From Pedobacter namyangjuensis (GTDB lineage: Bacteria; Bacteroidota; Bacteroidia; Sphingobacteriales; Sphingobacteriaceae), in contig NZ_QMHQ01000002.1 of the NCBI RefSeq assembly GCF_003313325.1, forward strand, positions 930,001 through 994,000: a stretch of 64,000 nucleotides of DNA, written 5' to 3'. How positions within the stretch are numbered: position 1 is the first letter of the stretch; the number at the start of each line of letters is the position of its first letter. Shown in pieces: positions 1 to 8,992 of the stretch. Under the pieces are notes generated by a model. The model was not told the origin of the DNA, searched no databases, and worked only from the letters and a program-made list of their open reading frames with translations. Both the position numbers and the translations under genes were made by a program.

Positions 1-747
1 TTCGAACTATTTTACGATTTAAAATGGAATCCTAAACGTGTGCAAGGATGGTCGGCGAAACATAGCCGTTTTGCAGAGATGAATGATGGACTCAGTTTTT
101 CGATGAATAATCAATCTTATCTAACTTTTTCTTACAGCGGATATTTGCTACAGGAAAAAGGTTGCAAATATATAACTTTAGACAACTTAGCCGATTTTAC
201 CATCAACATAGAGCGTTACATAGAACAGGCAGACCAGCGTGTTGCGGTGGTGTCTTGCAAATATAACAAGGCTAAAAAGAACCAATATTACGTAAACTCC
301 ACCTATTACATCGGCATGGACGATTCGAACATCTATCGTTTGGAAAATAATGTTTACAATGTTCCTGTAGCCTTATCAGATGCTAAAGCCACCTACCCGC
401 CAGCATGTAATACGGTTGCCACTTTTAAAAACTATGGAGATGGTGTAACTGTTTTGGAAAGTGTTTCTACAAAATTCCTATTAAATGGTACAGCTAAAGG
501 ATCAGGACAGGAACTTCGCCTATCGGTAAGTTCCTTGCTTACTGTTTTCTCAGTAGACAATAAAATATCCGACAAAAATTTTGTAACCCTCAGTAAAAAA
601 ACAAAAGATAAGGCAGTTATTCAATCAATAGCTTATGATGCTAAATTTTGGGCCGATAATCCAATCGTAAAACAAACAAGTTTAGAAGATTCGTTTATAA
701 AGATGATGGAAAACAAAAAGGCTTTCGGCACAATGACTAATCCATAA
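1..747 (+). CDS. Surface/envelope protein related to carboxypeptidase-regulatory-like proteins (5' end missing)
   Basis: The reading frame is open from base 1, so the start lies outside the window; a GTG at 40 is only an internal codon. The visible 248 residues contain no catalytic motif that I recognise. The C-terminus has the pattern FWxxNPIxKxTxxE, and the next gene ends with a very similar FWNENxxIKRTxxE. The two therefore look like paralogues, and the missing N-terminus probably carries a signal peptide and a carboxypeptidase-regulatory-like beta-sandwich. The stop codon is two bases before the next ATG, so the two genes are probably co-transcribed. An envelope location is inferred from the paralogue. 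The exact function is unknown. Confidence 0.6.
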   Translation, partial: FELFYDLKWNPKRVQGWSAKHSRFAEMNDGLSFSMNNQSYLTFSYSGYLLQEKGCKYITLDNLADFTINIERYIEQADQRVAVVSCKYNKAKKNQYYVNSTYYIGMDDSNIYRLENNVYNVPVALSDAKATYPPACNTVATFKNYGDGVTVLESVSTKFLLNGTAKGSGQELRLSVSSLLTVFSVDNKISDKNFVTLSKKTKDKAVIQSIAYDAKFWADNPIVKQTSLEDSFIKMMENKKAFGTMTNP

Positions 748-749
748 CA

Positions 750-1907
750 ATGAAAAAAACACTTCTACTTTTAACAGCTCTTGTCCTACCGTTTTTAAGC
801 CTAGCTCAAAACATAATTAAAGGTAAAATAACAGACGATTTAACCGGCACCGCAATACAGTTTGTAACCATAATGGTTAATGAAAAAACCAAAACCATTA
901 CCAATGAAAGCGGCGAATTTGAGTTAAACATTGCCTCTTTACCCGCAACTGTTTTTATTTCTCACGTTAGTTACGAAGCTGTAAAAGTTAACAAAGTTGA
1001 CGAGAGTGTTTTGAACATTAAGCTCAAGCCTTTAACGGTAACTTTGAAAGAGGTAGTAATTGGCGACTACGCAACTATGCTAATGAAAAATGCCTACGAA
1101 AAAGGCAAAGAAAATAAAGAATCTGATAATTATGCAAAAGGTTTTTTAAGACAAATTGCCTATGAAGCAGATAGACCAACCTATTTAAACGAAATGTATT
1201 TTAATGGCAACTGGAGAAACTATGGAATGATTAAATGGCGTCCGTTAGAAGCTAGATACCTGCGAGATAGGGCAACTGTTTCCTATACAAATTTTAGCTT
1301 TTTCACGCTAGCCATGTCAGGTTTTCTGGCCAATAGCGTACACCATAAAGGTTTAGTAGAGAAATTAGATTCTCTTTACAGTTTTAAACTGAAAGGCACA
1401 TACCAACTCGGCGACCAGGAAATCGCCATTATTAGCAGTACGCCTAAAGTTAAAATTACGAGAATGTATTTTGAAGGTGATTATTTTATTAATACAAGTA
1501 CTTTCGAAGTATTAAAACTAGAAGGAACAGTATTTAATTTCAACTTAAGTAGTTCTGGTATAATGGGTATTAAAAACGATGGCTTAAAATTAATGGCACA
1601 GTTTAAAATAGATAAAAATGGGGCGAATGTTTTAGACTTTTCTACATTTAGTGTAACAAGTAGACTTAAAGTATTAGGCATTGGCGCAAAAACTACTACT
1701 TTTGCATCTACATTGTTTATGGTAGATTATAATGATGTTTTTAATAAGGATTTGCAAGAATTAAATGCCAAAACCAATGATATTAATACTACCAAAGGCA
1801 TAAATTTCAATGCAAATTTTTGGAATGAAAACCAAACCATAAAACGCACTGCGAAAGAAGAGCAAGCAATACAAACATTAGAAGCAGCGCAACAACAGAA
1901 AAAATAG
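750..1907 (+). CDS. Carboxypeptidase-like regulatory domain protein, exported
   Basis: A 385-residue protein with a clear signal peptide (MKKTLLLLTALVLPFLSLAQ, cleavage after the AQ). Residues about 20-100 form a carboxypeptidase-regulatory-like domain (GKITDDLTGTAIQFVTI, ITNESGEFEL), the beta-sandwich often found at the N-terminus of Bacteroidota outer-membrane proteins. The rest is a beta-rich region of unknown function with conserved Tyr/Phe and the terminal FWNENxxIKRT pattern shared with the gene upstream. There is no TonB-dependent barrel, so this is a periplasmic or outer-membrane associated protein and not a SusC transporter. It sits between its paralogue (2-nt gap) and the polyprenyl synthase (1-nt gap), which suggests one transcript. 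The substrate is unknown. Confidence 0.75.
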   Translation: MKKTLLLLTALVLPFLSLAQNIIKGKITDDLTGTAIQFVTIMVNEKTKTITNESGEFELNIASLPATVFISHVSYEAVKVNKVDESVLNIKLKPLTVTLKEVVIGDYATMLMKNAYEKGKENKESDNYAKGFLRQIAYEADRPTYLNEMYFNGNWRNYGMIKWRPLEARYLRDRATVSYTNFSFFTLAMSGFLANSVHHKGLVEKLDSLYSFKLKGTYQLGDQEIAIISSTPKVKITRMYFEGDYFINTSTFEVLKLEGTVFNFNLSSSGIMGIKNDGLKLMAQFKIDKNGANVLDFSTFSVTSRLKVLGIGAKTTTFASTLFMVDYNDVFNKDLQELNAKTNDINTTKGINFNANFWNENQTIKRTAKEEQAIQTLEAAQQQKK

Positions 1908-1908
1908 C

Positions 1909-2871
1909 ATGCACACTCCTACCCAATTACAAGCAATATTAGAAGAAGCGATTAAGCAAATAGTTTATCCCACACATCCTAACAACCTTTACGAACCTAT
2001 AAAATATATTATGAGTTTGGGTGGCAAGCGTATTAGGCCGGTAATGGTTTTAATGGCTACAGAATTATTTACCGAAAATGTTAAAAGTGCGTTGGATGTT
2101 GCACTGGCCATAGAAACCTTCCACAATTTTACTTTGGTGCATGATGATATTATGGACAATGCACCACTAAGGCGAGGTAAACAAACCGTACACGAAAAAT
2201 GGGGCGTAAATAATGCTATTTTAAGTGGCGATGTGATGATGGTAGAATCTAACAAGCATCTTTCTAAAGTTGCCATTAGTGTATTAAAGCCAGTTTTAGA
2301 TACATTCAATGCTACTGCTCAAGGTGTGTGCGAAGGTCAGCAATTGGATATGGAATTTGAGCAAAGAAGTGATGTAAGCATAGCAGAATATATTGAAATG
2401 ATTAGGCTGAAAACTGCGGTGTTATTGGGTGGCGCCATGAAATTGGGCGCAATAGTTGGTGGCGCAAACGAAACAGAATCTGCTTTACTTTACAAATTTG
2501 GAGAAAACTTAGGCGTAGCTTTTCAACTGCAGGACGACATTTTAGACGTTTATGGCAACCCAGAAAAATTTGGCAAACAAGTTGGCGGTGACATTATTGC
2601 CAACAAAAAAACATTCTTACACCTTAAAGCCTTGGCTTTGGCACAGGGTGACGAAGCAATTTGTTTAACAGCGACAGATTTAGCACAAGAAGAAAAAATA
2701 CAAGCTGTTACTGCACTTTACGACAAGTACGACATACAAAATCTTGCTAATAATGAAATGGACAAATATTTATCGGTTGCTAATAAGGCACTAGCCGACT
2801 TACCCGTTTCAGAAAGCAAAAAAGAACAGTTTACAACCTTGGTTCAGCAAATTTTAGAACGAGATAAATAG
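1909..2871 (+). CDS. Polyprenyl (short-chain isoprenyl) diphosphate synthase
   Basis: A 320-residue trans-isoprenyl diphosphate synthase that condenses isopentenyl diphosphate with allylic diphosphates. The substrate motif GGKRIRP is at about 38-44. The first aspartate-rich motif is D79-D80-x-x-D83 followed by LRRG, and the second is D209-D210-x-x-D213, followed by GKQVGGD. The residue five before the first Asp is Phe74. In this family a bulky residue there usually limits chain length to about C15-C20, so a farnesyl or geranylgeranyl synthase is more likely than the long-chain quinone-tail enzyme; this is inference. The start is one base after the previous stop. Length is normal for the family. 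Confidence 0.9.
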   Translation: MHTPTQLQAILEEAIKQIVYPTHPNNLYEPIKYIMSLGGKRIRPVMVLMATELFTENVKSALDVALAIETFHNFTLVHDDIMDNAPLRRGKQTVHEKWGVNNAILSGDVMMVESNKHLSKVAISVLKPVLDTFNATAQGVCEGQQLDMEFEQRSDVSIAEYIEMIRLKTAVLLGGAMKLGAIVGGANETESALLYKFGENLGVAFQLQDDILDVYGNPEKFGKQVGGDIIANKKTFLHLKALALAQGDEAICLTATDLAQEEKIQAVTALYDKYDIQNLANNEMDKYLSVANKALADLPVSESKKEQFTTLVQQILERDK

Positions 2872-2928
2872 GCGTTATGCATTTTTGTTGCAAAAACGCT
2901 GAAAAATAAACCAGATTGAAATGGCATC

Positions 2929-2969
2929 TCCCAATTCTTGTAAGGCTCGCGATGAGCCTAGAATTGGGA
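2929..2969. repeat. Intergenic hairpin-forming inverted repeat
   Basis: Arms TCCCAATTCT (2929-2938) and AGAATTGGGA (2960-2969) are perfect 10-base complements. An inner pair AGGCTC (2943-2948) / GAGCCT (2954-2959) leaves a 5-base loop. No T-run follows on either strand, so it looks more like a REP-type intergenic element than an intrinsic terminator. It lies between convergent genes. Confidence 0.6.
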
Positions 2970-3012
2970 ATATAATGGAAAGCTGGGCTAGCTTAGATAG
3001 TAACACAAAATT

Positions 3013-3054
3013 GATTTACAAAAAAAGGGAAGAAAACTTTCGCTCCCTTCCCTT
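3013..3054 (-). terminator. Intrinsic terminator of the ferritin-like operon
   Basis: Perfect 8-base stem CTTCCCTT (3047-3054) / AAGGGAAG (3025-3032). On the minus strand it is followed by a run of about eight T. It lies just downstream of the minus-strand gene ending at 3073. Confidence 0.75.
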
Positions 3055-3072
3055 AACTTAAACCAATTGAAA

Positions 3073-3933
3073 CTATGCCAATTTTCTTGTTCTGATGAAT
3101 ATGTTTGCGATAGTTTTAACAGCGCTTCCAGTTAAAAACTCATCGAAAGATTCTGCTGCTGCTGTTTGTGTTACAGCAGTACCGTTAATTCCAGTAATTT
3201 CTATATCAAGAATTTTCGTGTTCTGCTCACCTGCGTAAACTGCGTTTACTTGAGCAATACCTGTATCGTTACCATTTGCTGCGTAAGCGATCCAAGGTTT
3301 TAGCGGAACGTTTAACGAAGCTGCCGTCATTTGACGCAAATGCGCTGCGTGGCGAGCTTCAACAGAGTGAATTTGTAATGCTGTAGTTAAAACTTGCATG
3401 CCTTTTAACACTGGAGCCTGGCCTTTGTAAGCTCTAACGCCTGTATCTTCGAATGCTGTAGCAACTTTTAAGAAAGTTTGATAGTTACTGAAAACATCTG
3501 CAAACGCAGTTCCAAAAGTAGCCGCACCAGTAAAATCAAAATCGCCATCTACAAACGGAGTAACGGCATTTGCACCTAGTGCTGTTCTAAGCAACGTTAC
3601 GTGAGCCAATTCATGGTCGCGAATGGTTGTGATTGCTTGGCGAGATGCCGCGTTAGGGAAAGTTATAGTAGAGTTTGTTAGTGCGTGGTTGTAGAAGTGA
3701 TACTCTAGGTATTCTAAAGTTAATGCAAAGTTTAAAACTTCGTTAACATTTGCTGGGTTGGTTTGTCCGTAAGCTTTTTGGAACATAGAACCTAACGCTA
3801 ATGGTAATGCAGCTAATGATATTTTTTTACCAACGTTAAAAAAATCTTTCATTGCTGAACGTCTCGGACTTAATCTTTCATAGATTTCGCCATCAACTTT
3901 TTCAATTTCGTCTAATATATTTAAGATATTCAT
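3073..3933 (-). CDS. Exported ferritin-like domain protein (second of pair)
   Basis: A 286-residue protein with an N-terminal Arg-Arg pair (LSPRRSAMKDFF) before a hydrophobic stretch ending in AYGQ, consistent with Tat-type or general export. The mature part is a ferritin-like four-helix domain with conserved acid/His groups: LEYLEYHFYNHAL, IRDHELAHVTLL and VEARHAAHLRQM, the usual metal-ligand positions of the ferritin-like_2 family. The middle helix contains FEDTGVRAYKG. It follows its paralogue by 18 bases on the same strand and ends at a strong terminator, so the two form an operon. Family members are linked to stress or desiccation, but the reaction is not established. It lacks a classical ferritin cage signature. 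Confidence 0.8.
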   Translation of the reverse strand: MNILNILDEIEKVDGEIYERLSPRRSAMKDFFNVGKKISLAALPLALGSMFQKAYGQTNPANVNEVLNFALTLEYLEYHFYNHALTNSTITFPNAASRQAITTIRDHELAHVTLLRTALGANAVTPFVDGDFDFTGAATFGTAFADVFSNYQTFLKVATAFEDTGVRAYKGQAPVLKGMQVLTTALQIHSVEARHAAHLRQMTAASLNVPLKPWIAYAANGNDTGIAQVNAVYAGEQNTKILDIEITGINGTAVTQTAAAESFDEFLTGSAVKTIANIFIRTRKLA

Positions 3934-3951
3934 GATTGCTTTTTTTAAGGA

Positions 3952-4683
3952 TTAAAGATTGATTACGTTAATTTTTGTTTTTACAAACTTGCCTGCAATA
4001 GCTAATACTTTATCAGGAGTAAGCGATGCATCTAAACCTGCACTCGCATTAGCATTTAAACCAGCAAATCCGGCATCACCTAAATCGGCAAAACTTCCGT
4101 TAGAAATCATATCACGAACATAAGCTGCGTGGCGAGCCTCTACAGAAACGATTTGACCAGCAACTACCAAGAAATTAGTATTTGTTAACCTAACACCTGC
4201 ACCATTGTAGGCTGCAACGCCTAAATCTTCAAACGCTTTAGCTGCATTTAAAACACTCATACGGTCTGAGAAATTAATGCTCGAAAAATCTACCTCTAAG
4301 CTGCCAATTGCTGCAGTGCTAAGCGCTCTCTTAAAAAATTCTCTGTGGGCAATTTCATGAAATTGTATATCTTGAAAATAGGTTCTTTCTGCACTTGAAA
4401 AAGCAGAAGGCGGATTTGAAGCCACTTGAATATAAAATGCTGCTTCTAGTTGCTCTAAAGCGTAGGCGTAATTAAGTACACCAAAATCATCTTTAAAATC
4501 TAGCGTAACGCCACTAGGCAACGGGGTATTGATTCTATCTTTTCTACATCCTGCTGCAGTAAGTGCTACAACAGCTGCTCCAGCACCTGCAAATTGCAAG
4601 AAAGAACGACGTTGTAGTTTTGCTTGCATAAAGCTACTGTCCTCCGCTAGCAAATCTTGTTTTTGATCGTTTAAATTTTCCAT
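3952..4683 (-). CDS. Exported ferritin-like domain protein, probable lipoprotein (first of pair)
   Basis: A 243-residue protein starting with a cytoplasmic tail, then RRSFLQFAGAGAAVVALTAAGC, which combines a twin-arginine motif with a lipobox-like Ala-Ala-Gly-Cys. It is therefore probably Tat-exported and lipidated. The mature domain repeats the ferritin-like helices seen in the next gene: LEQLEAAFYIQ, IQFHEIAHREFF and VEARHAAYVRDM hold the expected Glu and His ligands, and FEDLGVAAYNGAG aligns with the same segment of the partner. Conservation of both ligand sets suggests both members bind metal and may form a heteromer. The pair is divergent from the LytTR regulator, with about 150 bp between. 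Confidence 0.8.
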   Translation of the reverse strand: MENLNDQKQDLLAEDSSFMQAKLQRRSFLQFAGAGAAVVALTAAGCRKDRINTPLPSGVTLDFKDDFGVLNYAYALEQLEAAFYIQVASNPPSAFSSAERTYFQDIQFHEIAHREFFKRALSTAAIGSLEVDFSSINFSDRMSVLNAAKAFEDLGVAAYNGAGVRLTNTNFLVVAGQIVSVEARHAAYVRDMISNGSFADLGDAGFAGLNANASAGLDASLTPDKVLAIAGKFVKTKINVINL

Positions 4684-4833
4684 AAGAATAATTTTTTAAT
4701 TAGGGTTTAGTCAAAAGGTCTTATATGTATGCAATTACGATGTAAAATTTACTTTGGTTTTTAACTATTAATAAAAATTTCAGTATGCCCTCATTTTTTA
4801 ATAAATTGAGCCCAACTAAATCGATAAAAAACT

Positions 4834-5613
4834 GTGCTAAACGCGATTATTGTAGATGATGAGGAGTTTGCTCGCTCATCATTATATTTTTTAATACAGC
4901 AAAATTGTCAAGAGATACAAGTTGTAGGCATCGCAAAGTCTGTTAGTGAGGCTCGCAACTTGCTTACGCAACACAGCGTAGACTTGATATTTTTAGACAT
5001 TGCCATGCCCGGCGAAAATGGTTTCGAGTTAATTCCACAAGTGCAACAATCAAACGCCAACGTAATATTTACTACAGCTTATGATCAGTATGCGTTAAAA
5101 GCCATAAAAGCAAATGCCTTAGATTACCTTCTAAAGCCAATTGATATTGATGAATTAAAAGAAGCTGTAGGAAAAGCCGTTAAATACAGTACTTTTAACA
5201 AAGTTGAAAACAACAGAAACGAAAGCCTTAAAAATTTAGCAAATGATTTACAAGATAGCCAAGCTGTAAAAAAAATAACTTTGCCCAGCAGCCAAGGTTT
5301 TAGGCTAATTGATATTGATGATATTGTACACATAGAGGCAGATAGCAATTACTCTATATTTAACCTAATTAATTTAGAAAAAATTGTTGTTGCAAAGGTT
5401 TTAAAGGATTACGAAGAAATTTTACCCGAAAATAGATTTGTTCGGGTGCATAAATCAAGTATTGTAAATTTAAAATTTGTTAAGGAATATAATTCAAAAA
5501 ATGGCTTACAAGTTGTTTTGAACAATGGTGAAATTATTATTGTTTCTAGAAGACGGGCAAGCGATTTTTTTGACAAGATTAAGGCTTATACAAATTTCCA
5601 ACGTGAGATATAA
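4834..5613 (+). CDS. LytTR-family response regulator
   Basis: A 259-residue two-component regulator. Receiver domain at 1-120: acidic pair Asp8/Asp9, phosphoacceptor Asp55 (LIFLDIAMPG), Thr80/Thr81 and Lys101 (YLLKP). A linker of about 35 residues leads to a LytTR DNA-binding domain at about 150-255 (DIVHIEADSNYS, RFVRVHKSSIVN). The start is a GTG giving MLNAIIVDDEE, which matches the usual receiver N-terminus. No Shine-Dalgarno is visible, as is normal in Bacteroidota. Its last 11 bases overlap the preferred start of the sensor kinase gene, so the two are translationally coupled and almost certainly a cognate pair. Target genes are not identifiable here. Confidence 0.93.
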   Translation: MLNAIIVDDEEFARSSLYFLIQQNCQEIQVVGIAKSVSEARNLLTQHSVDLIFLDIAMPGENGFELIPQVQQSNANVIFTTAYDQYALKAIKANALDYLLKPIDIDELKEAVGKAVKYSTFNKVENNRNESLKNLANDLQDSQAVKKITLPSSQGFRLIDIDDIVHIEADSNYSIFNLINLEKIVVAKVLKDYEEILPENRFVRVHKSSIVNLKFVKEYNSKNGLQVVLNNGEIIIVSRRRASDFFDKIKAYTNFQREI

Positions 5614-8542
5614 ACCATTACATACCCTAATAATACTTCTAACCCTAATTTTAGGATTTTCCTTTAATGGTTTTTCGCAAACTTCTTATTTACCGCACTA
5701 TACTACTAAAAATGGTTTGGCAAGCAATAATTGCTATTATTTATTGCAAGATAGAAAAGGCTATATCTGGGTTTGTACAGATGCTGGTGTAAGCAGATTT
5801 GATGGTACGGCGTTTGAAACTTTTACAGTTGATGACGGACTACCTGATAACCAGGTATTACAAGTTAGGGAAGATAGTAAAGGTAGAATTTGGTTTTTAT
5901 CTTTAAACGGCCAGCTAAGTTATTTCTACAACGGCAAGATTTACAACCCATCGAATGATAAAGGACTTAAAAAGTTAAATTTTAACGCAGTAATTGTTTC
6001 TTTTTTTGAAGATAAAAGTGGCAAAATTTGGTTCGGAACGAATAAGAATATTATTGGAATTTGGGACGGAGAAACGCTAATGAAACACACGTCGCCAACG
6101 CAGAAAAATCAGTATGCTAATGCCTATATCCACCAAGATAAACAGGGTAATATTTGGGCTTACTGTACAGATGCAGTTTTTATTTTTATTAGAAACAATT
6201 TCGTTTTGGTAAACGAGAAAATGACCCCACTTTCTTATAAAACCTTCCACACGGCGAATAACGGCTCCATTTACTACTTAGATAAAAATGGTTTAAATTT
6301 GAAAAAAGGCACTGAAGATCAGCTTTTAATCAAGGTTAACGAAAAATTGCTCAATAATAGTCCGGGCTATATTTACGCCGACGAAAAGGAACTTTGGTTA
6401 ACCAACAACAACGGTGTTTATATTATTGACTATAAGGGAAAAATTAATCACCTATTAAATAATATCGATGTAAATCAGGTAGTAAAAGACAGCGACAATA
6501 ATATGTGGTTTACTACAAAAAACGGCATATACCGTTTACCGGAATTAAAGGAAAGGCTTTTTATCTTTACCAAAGAAAACGGATTAACGAGCGATTTTGT
6601 AAAAAGTATTACTAAAGACCAAAACAACCGATTCTGGCTTGGCCTAAACAATAGTAACATCAACATCCTTAGCACTAACAAAAAAACGGTTCAAAAGCTA
6701 AGTTTTAATGATACCGAAAAATATAATGTCATCAAACAATTGTGTTTCGATCGCAAGGATGGATTAGTTTATTTCGCTTCAGATTACGGCCTAGGCTCTA
6801 TATCATCATCCTATCCTGCAGATCAAAAAGTAAACTACCTGAAAGAGAGCAATAATTCTGTTTTTGTAATTAAAAACTTCAGTTTAGACACTACCAGCAA
6901 ATTAGCCTTGGCTTTGTCTTCTGGTGTTGTAGTTCTAGAAGAAAGGATTAAGAAATTCGAGTTCTCTTCCTTACATTACAACGAACGTAAGGATTACTTT
7001 AAAGACCGTGCCTATCGGGTTTTTTATGATGATAATCAGCATTTATGGTTTGCCAACATCAATGGACTTACACAGTTTGATAACCGTAAAGAATATAAAT
7101 ATTTTGAAAAAAACACGCTATTAAACAAGAGGATAAACGACATAAAACAACTTAAAAACAACGTTTACGCCATGGCTACAGATGGTTATGGCATCGCATT
7201 TTTAAAAAACGGGCAGTTAATCAAACAACTTACAAAAGCCGATGGGTTAAATAGCAACATTATCAACAAGCTCTATTTTAAAGACGATTTTCTTTGGTCT
7301 GTTAGCAATGCTGGTGTTAACAGAATCCGTTATGCCAACAATCATTTTTCTGTTAATGCATTTGATTACGCAAATGATTTGCTGAACGAAGACGTAAATG
7401 ATATTTATGTAGACAAAGACACTGCTTATTTTGCTACAAACAATGGGCTTGTATATTTCGCCTACAACCAAATAATTAGAGAAAAGAAACCGCCAAAAAT
7501 ATATATTACCTCGGTTAGCATTAATAGAGAACCTTTAGATTTAGGCGCTGCTAGCTTTGTATTAAAACCAAAACAGCAAAGCATTACATTCAACTATAGC
7601 GCAATAGATTTTAAAAATCGACAGATCTTGTACCGCTACCGTTTAAAAGACGACGCGAATTGGTCTGAAACCCGAAACAGACGACTTGAACTATCTTCTT
7701 TAGAACCAGGAAATTATTGTTTCGAAATTAGCGCCAAAAGCCAGGATAGCGATTGGAGCCAACCTGCAAAAATTAAATTTATTATAGAAAAACATTTTTG
7801 GCAAAAGTGGTGGTTTATTCTCATTGCGTTAGCAAGTGGCGCATACCTTCTTTATATAATGACGGTAAAAATTACTAAACGCCAAAAAAATAAAGAACAA
7901 GAGCAGTTGTTGCTTAAAAACAAAATACTAATGCTAGAACAGCAAGCTTTACAAGCTATGATGAATCCTCACTTTGTTTTTAACGTAATGAATTCCATTC
8001 AACATTACATTAATACACAAAATACCTCATCGGCCAACAGGGTTTTAACCGGTTTCGCAAAGCTGATAAGAAAAAATCTAGAAATATGCACCAAGAGTTA
8101 CATCAGCTTAGAAGAAGAGTTAGCCTACCTTAAATTATATCTTACTTTAGAGAAAAACAGATTTGGAGATAAGTTCAATTATACGATAGATGTAGATCCT
8201 AAATTAGATAAGGATGAAACCCAATTACCTTCCATGTTGCTACAACCTTACATAGAAAATGCTATTTGGCATGGAATAATGCCAATAGAAGACGGTGGAG
8301 ATTTAAAGATATCTATAGAGCAAAAAGACGAAACCTACTTGTGGATAAAAATCATAGATAATGGTATCGGTATTAAAAACTCGCTAGCTAATAAAAATGG
8401 CTCTCACCAGAGCAAGGGAATGGGCTTAACTCAAGAACGCATAAATCTGCTCAATAAAATTGAAGCAAAACCTATACAACTTTTTATAGAACAGAACGGA
8501 GATAGTGGCACAACCATCACTATTCTGGTACCTTTAAACTAA
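5603..8542 (+). CDS. Two-component regulator propeller sensor histidine kinase (LytS-like transmitter)
   Basis: The frame is open from an ATG at 5525, but that start would add 26 residues before the signal peptide. A GTG at 5603 gives a proper signal peptide (RYKPLHTLIILLTLILGFSF...) and 979 residues, so I prefer it. The periplasmic part has many propeller repeats of the type DRKGYIWVCTDAGVSRFDG and NNMWFTTKNGIYRL (about 30-640), then a Y_Y_Y domain (FNYSAIDFKNRQ) and one membrane helix (WWFILIALASGAYLLYIM). The cytoplasmic part is a His_kinase domain with MNPHFVFNVMNS (phospho-His about 790) and a HATPase_c domain (PYIENAIWHG, DNGIGI). It should sense an extracytoplasmic ligand and signal to the overlapping LytTR regulator. 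Unlike hybrid systems it has no fused receiver. Confidence 0.92.
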   Translation: MRYKPLHTLIILLTLILGFSFNGFSQTSYLPHYTTKNGLASNNCYYLLQDRKGYIWVCTDAGVSRFDGTAFETFTVDDGLPDNQVLQVREDSKGRIWFLSLNGQLSYFYNGKIYNPSNDKGLKKLNFNAVIVSFFEDKSGKIWFGTNKNIIGIWDGETLMKHTSPTQKNQYANAYIHQDKQGNIWAYCTDAVFIFIRNNFVLVNEKMTPLSYKTFHTANNGSIYYLDKNGLNLKKGTEDQLLIKVNEKLLNNSPGYIYADEKELWLTNNNGVYIIDYKGKINHLLNNIDVNQVVKDSDNNMWFTTKNGIYRLPELKERLFIFTKENGLTSDFVKSITKDQNNRFWLGLNNSNINILSTNKKTVQKLSFNDTEKYNVIKQLCFDRKDGLVYFASDYGLGSISSSYPADQKVNYLKESNNSVFVIKNFSLDTTSKLALALSSGVVVLEERIKKFEFSSLHYNERKDYFKDRAYRVFYDDNQHLWFANINGLTQFDNRKEYKYFEKNTLLNKRINDIKQLKNNVYAMATDGYGIAFLKNGQLIKQLTKADGLNSNIINKLYFKDDFLWSVSNAGVNRIRYANNHFSVNAFDYANDLLNEDVNDIYVDKDTAYFATNNGLVYFAYNQIIREKKPPKIYITSVSINREPLDLGAASFVLKPKQQSITFNYSAIDFKNRQILYRYRLKDDANWSETRNRRLELSSLEPGNYCFEISAKSQDSDWSQPAKIKFIIEKHFWQKWWFILIALASGAYLLYIMTVKITKRQKNKEQEQLLLKNKILMLEQQALQAMMNPHFVFNVMNSIQHYINTQNTSSANRVLTGFAKLIRKNLEICTKSYISLEEELAYLKLYLTLEKNRFGDKFNYTIDVDPKLDKDETQLPSMLLQPYIENAIWHGIMPIEDGGDLKISIEQKDETYLWIKIIDNGIGIKNSLANKNGSHQSKGMGLTQERINLLNKIEAKPIQLFIEQNGDSGTTITILVPLN

Positions 8543-8736
8543 AATTTACCGTTTACTCAATTATACATACCACTTACTAAGTAATAATAATTGGCATGTT
8601 AAATAGCATTAAACTTGTTATAAGATATTAAAACAAGCAAAGTTCTTGTTTAAAAAACGTTCTTATAGGATTGACAAAAGATATTTTTTAACCTAACCTA
8701 AAACTATATCTCAATTCAGGTTTCATTTGTGTGTTA

Positions 8737-8770
8737 AAAGCGTCCCAATAATATTGAGACGCTTTTTTTT
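8737..8770 (+). terminator. Intrinsic terminator with long T-run
   Basis: Stem AAAAGCGTCCCAAT / ATTGAGACGCTTTT with one mismatch, followed by eight T. It is about 195 bp downstream of the sensor kinase stop, so either the kinase mRNA has a long 3' UTR or a short separate transcript ends here. Confidence 0.8.
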
Positions 8771-8879
8771 GTTTAGGCTATGTATATTCTTGCTTAATTT
8801 TCTGGTTTCCGATGCTAAACTATTGCTTCTCAGCACCTCAAAATTTTTAAAAAAACTTTTATAAAAAACGTTTTTATTT

Positions 8880-8887
8880 TAATTTTG
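8880..8887 (+). promoter_or_regulatory. Bacteroidota-type -7 promoter element
   Basis: TAATTTTG matches the TAnnTTTG consensus exactly. A -33 element is not clear. Transcription would start near 8893 and give a leader of about 100 bases to the ATG at 8993. The stretch 8543-8992 otherwise holds only the terminator at 8737. Confidence 0.5.
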
Positions 8888-8992
8888 AATCAGATAAAAA
8901 TCTAAAAAAACAGGTCGTTTTCTATTTAAAAAGATTTTGTGTATTTTAGATCATCGTTTATAATTTCCTATTATTTAACAATTTTTTGTGTA

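Noticed and set aside
2929..2969. Inverted repeat considered as terminator of the polyprenyl synthase gene
   Set aside because: No T-run follows on either strand, so it is listed as a repeat.
5525..5602. Longer start for the propeller kinase at the ATG 5525
   Set aside because: It would place 26 residues before a well-formed signal peptide and lengthen the overlap with the regulator gene.
8671..8676. TTGACA resembling a sigma-70 -35 box
   Set aside because: Bacteroidota use a different promoter consensus, and no partner element lies at proper distance.
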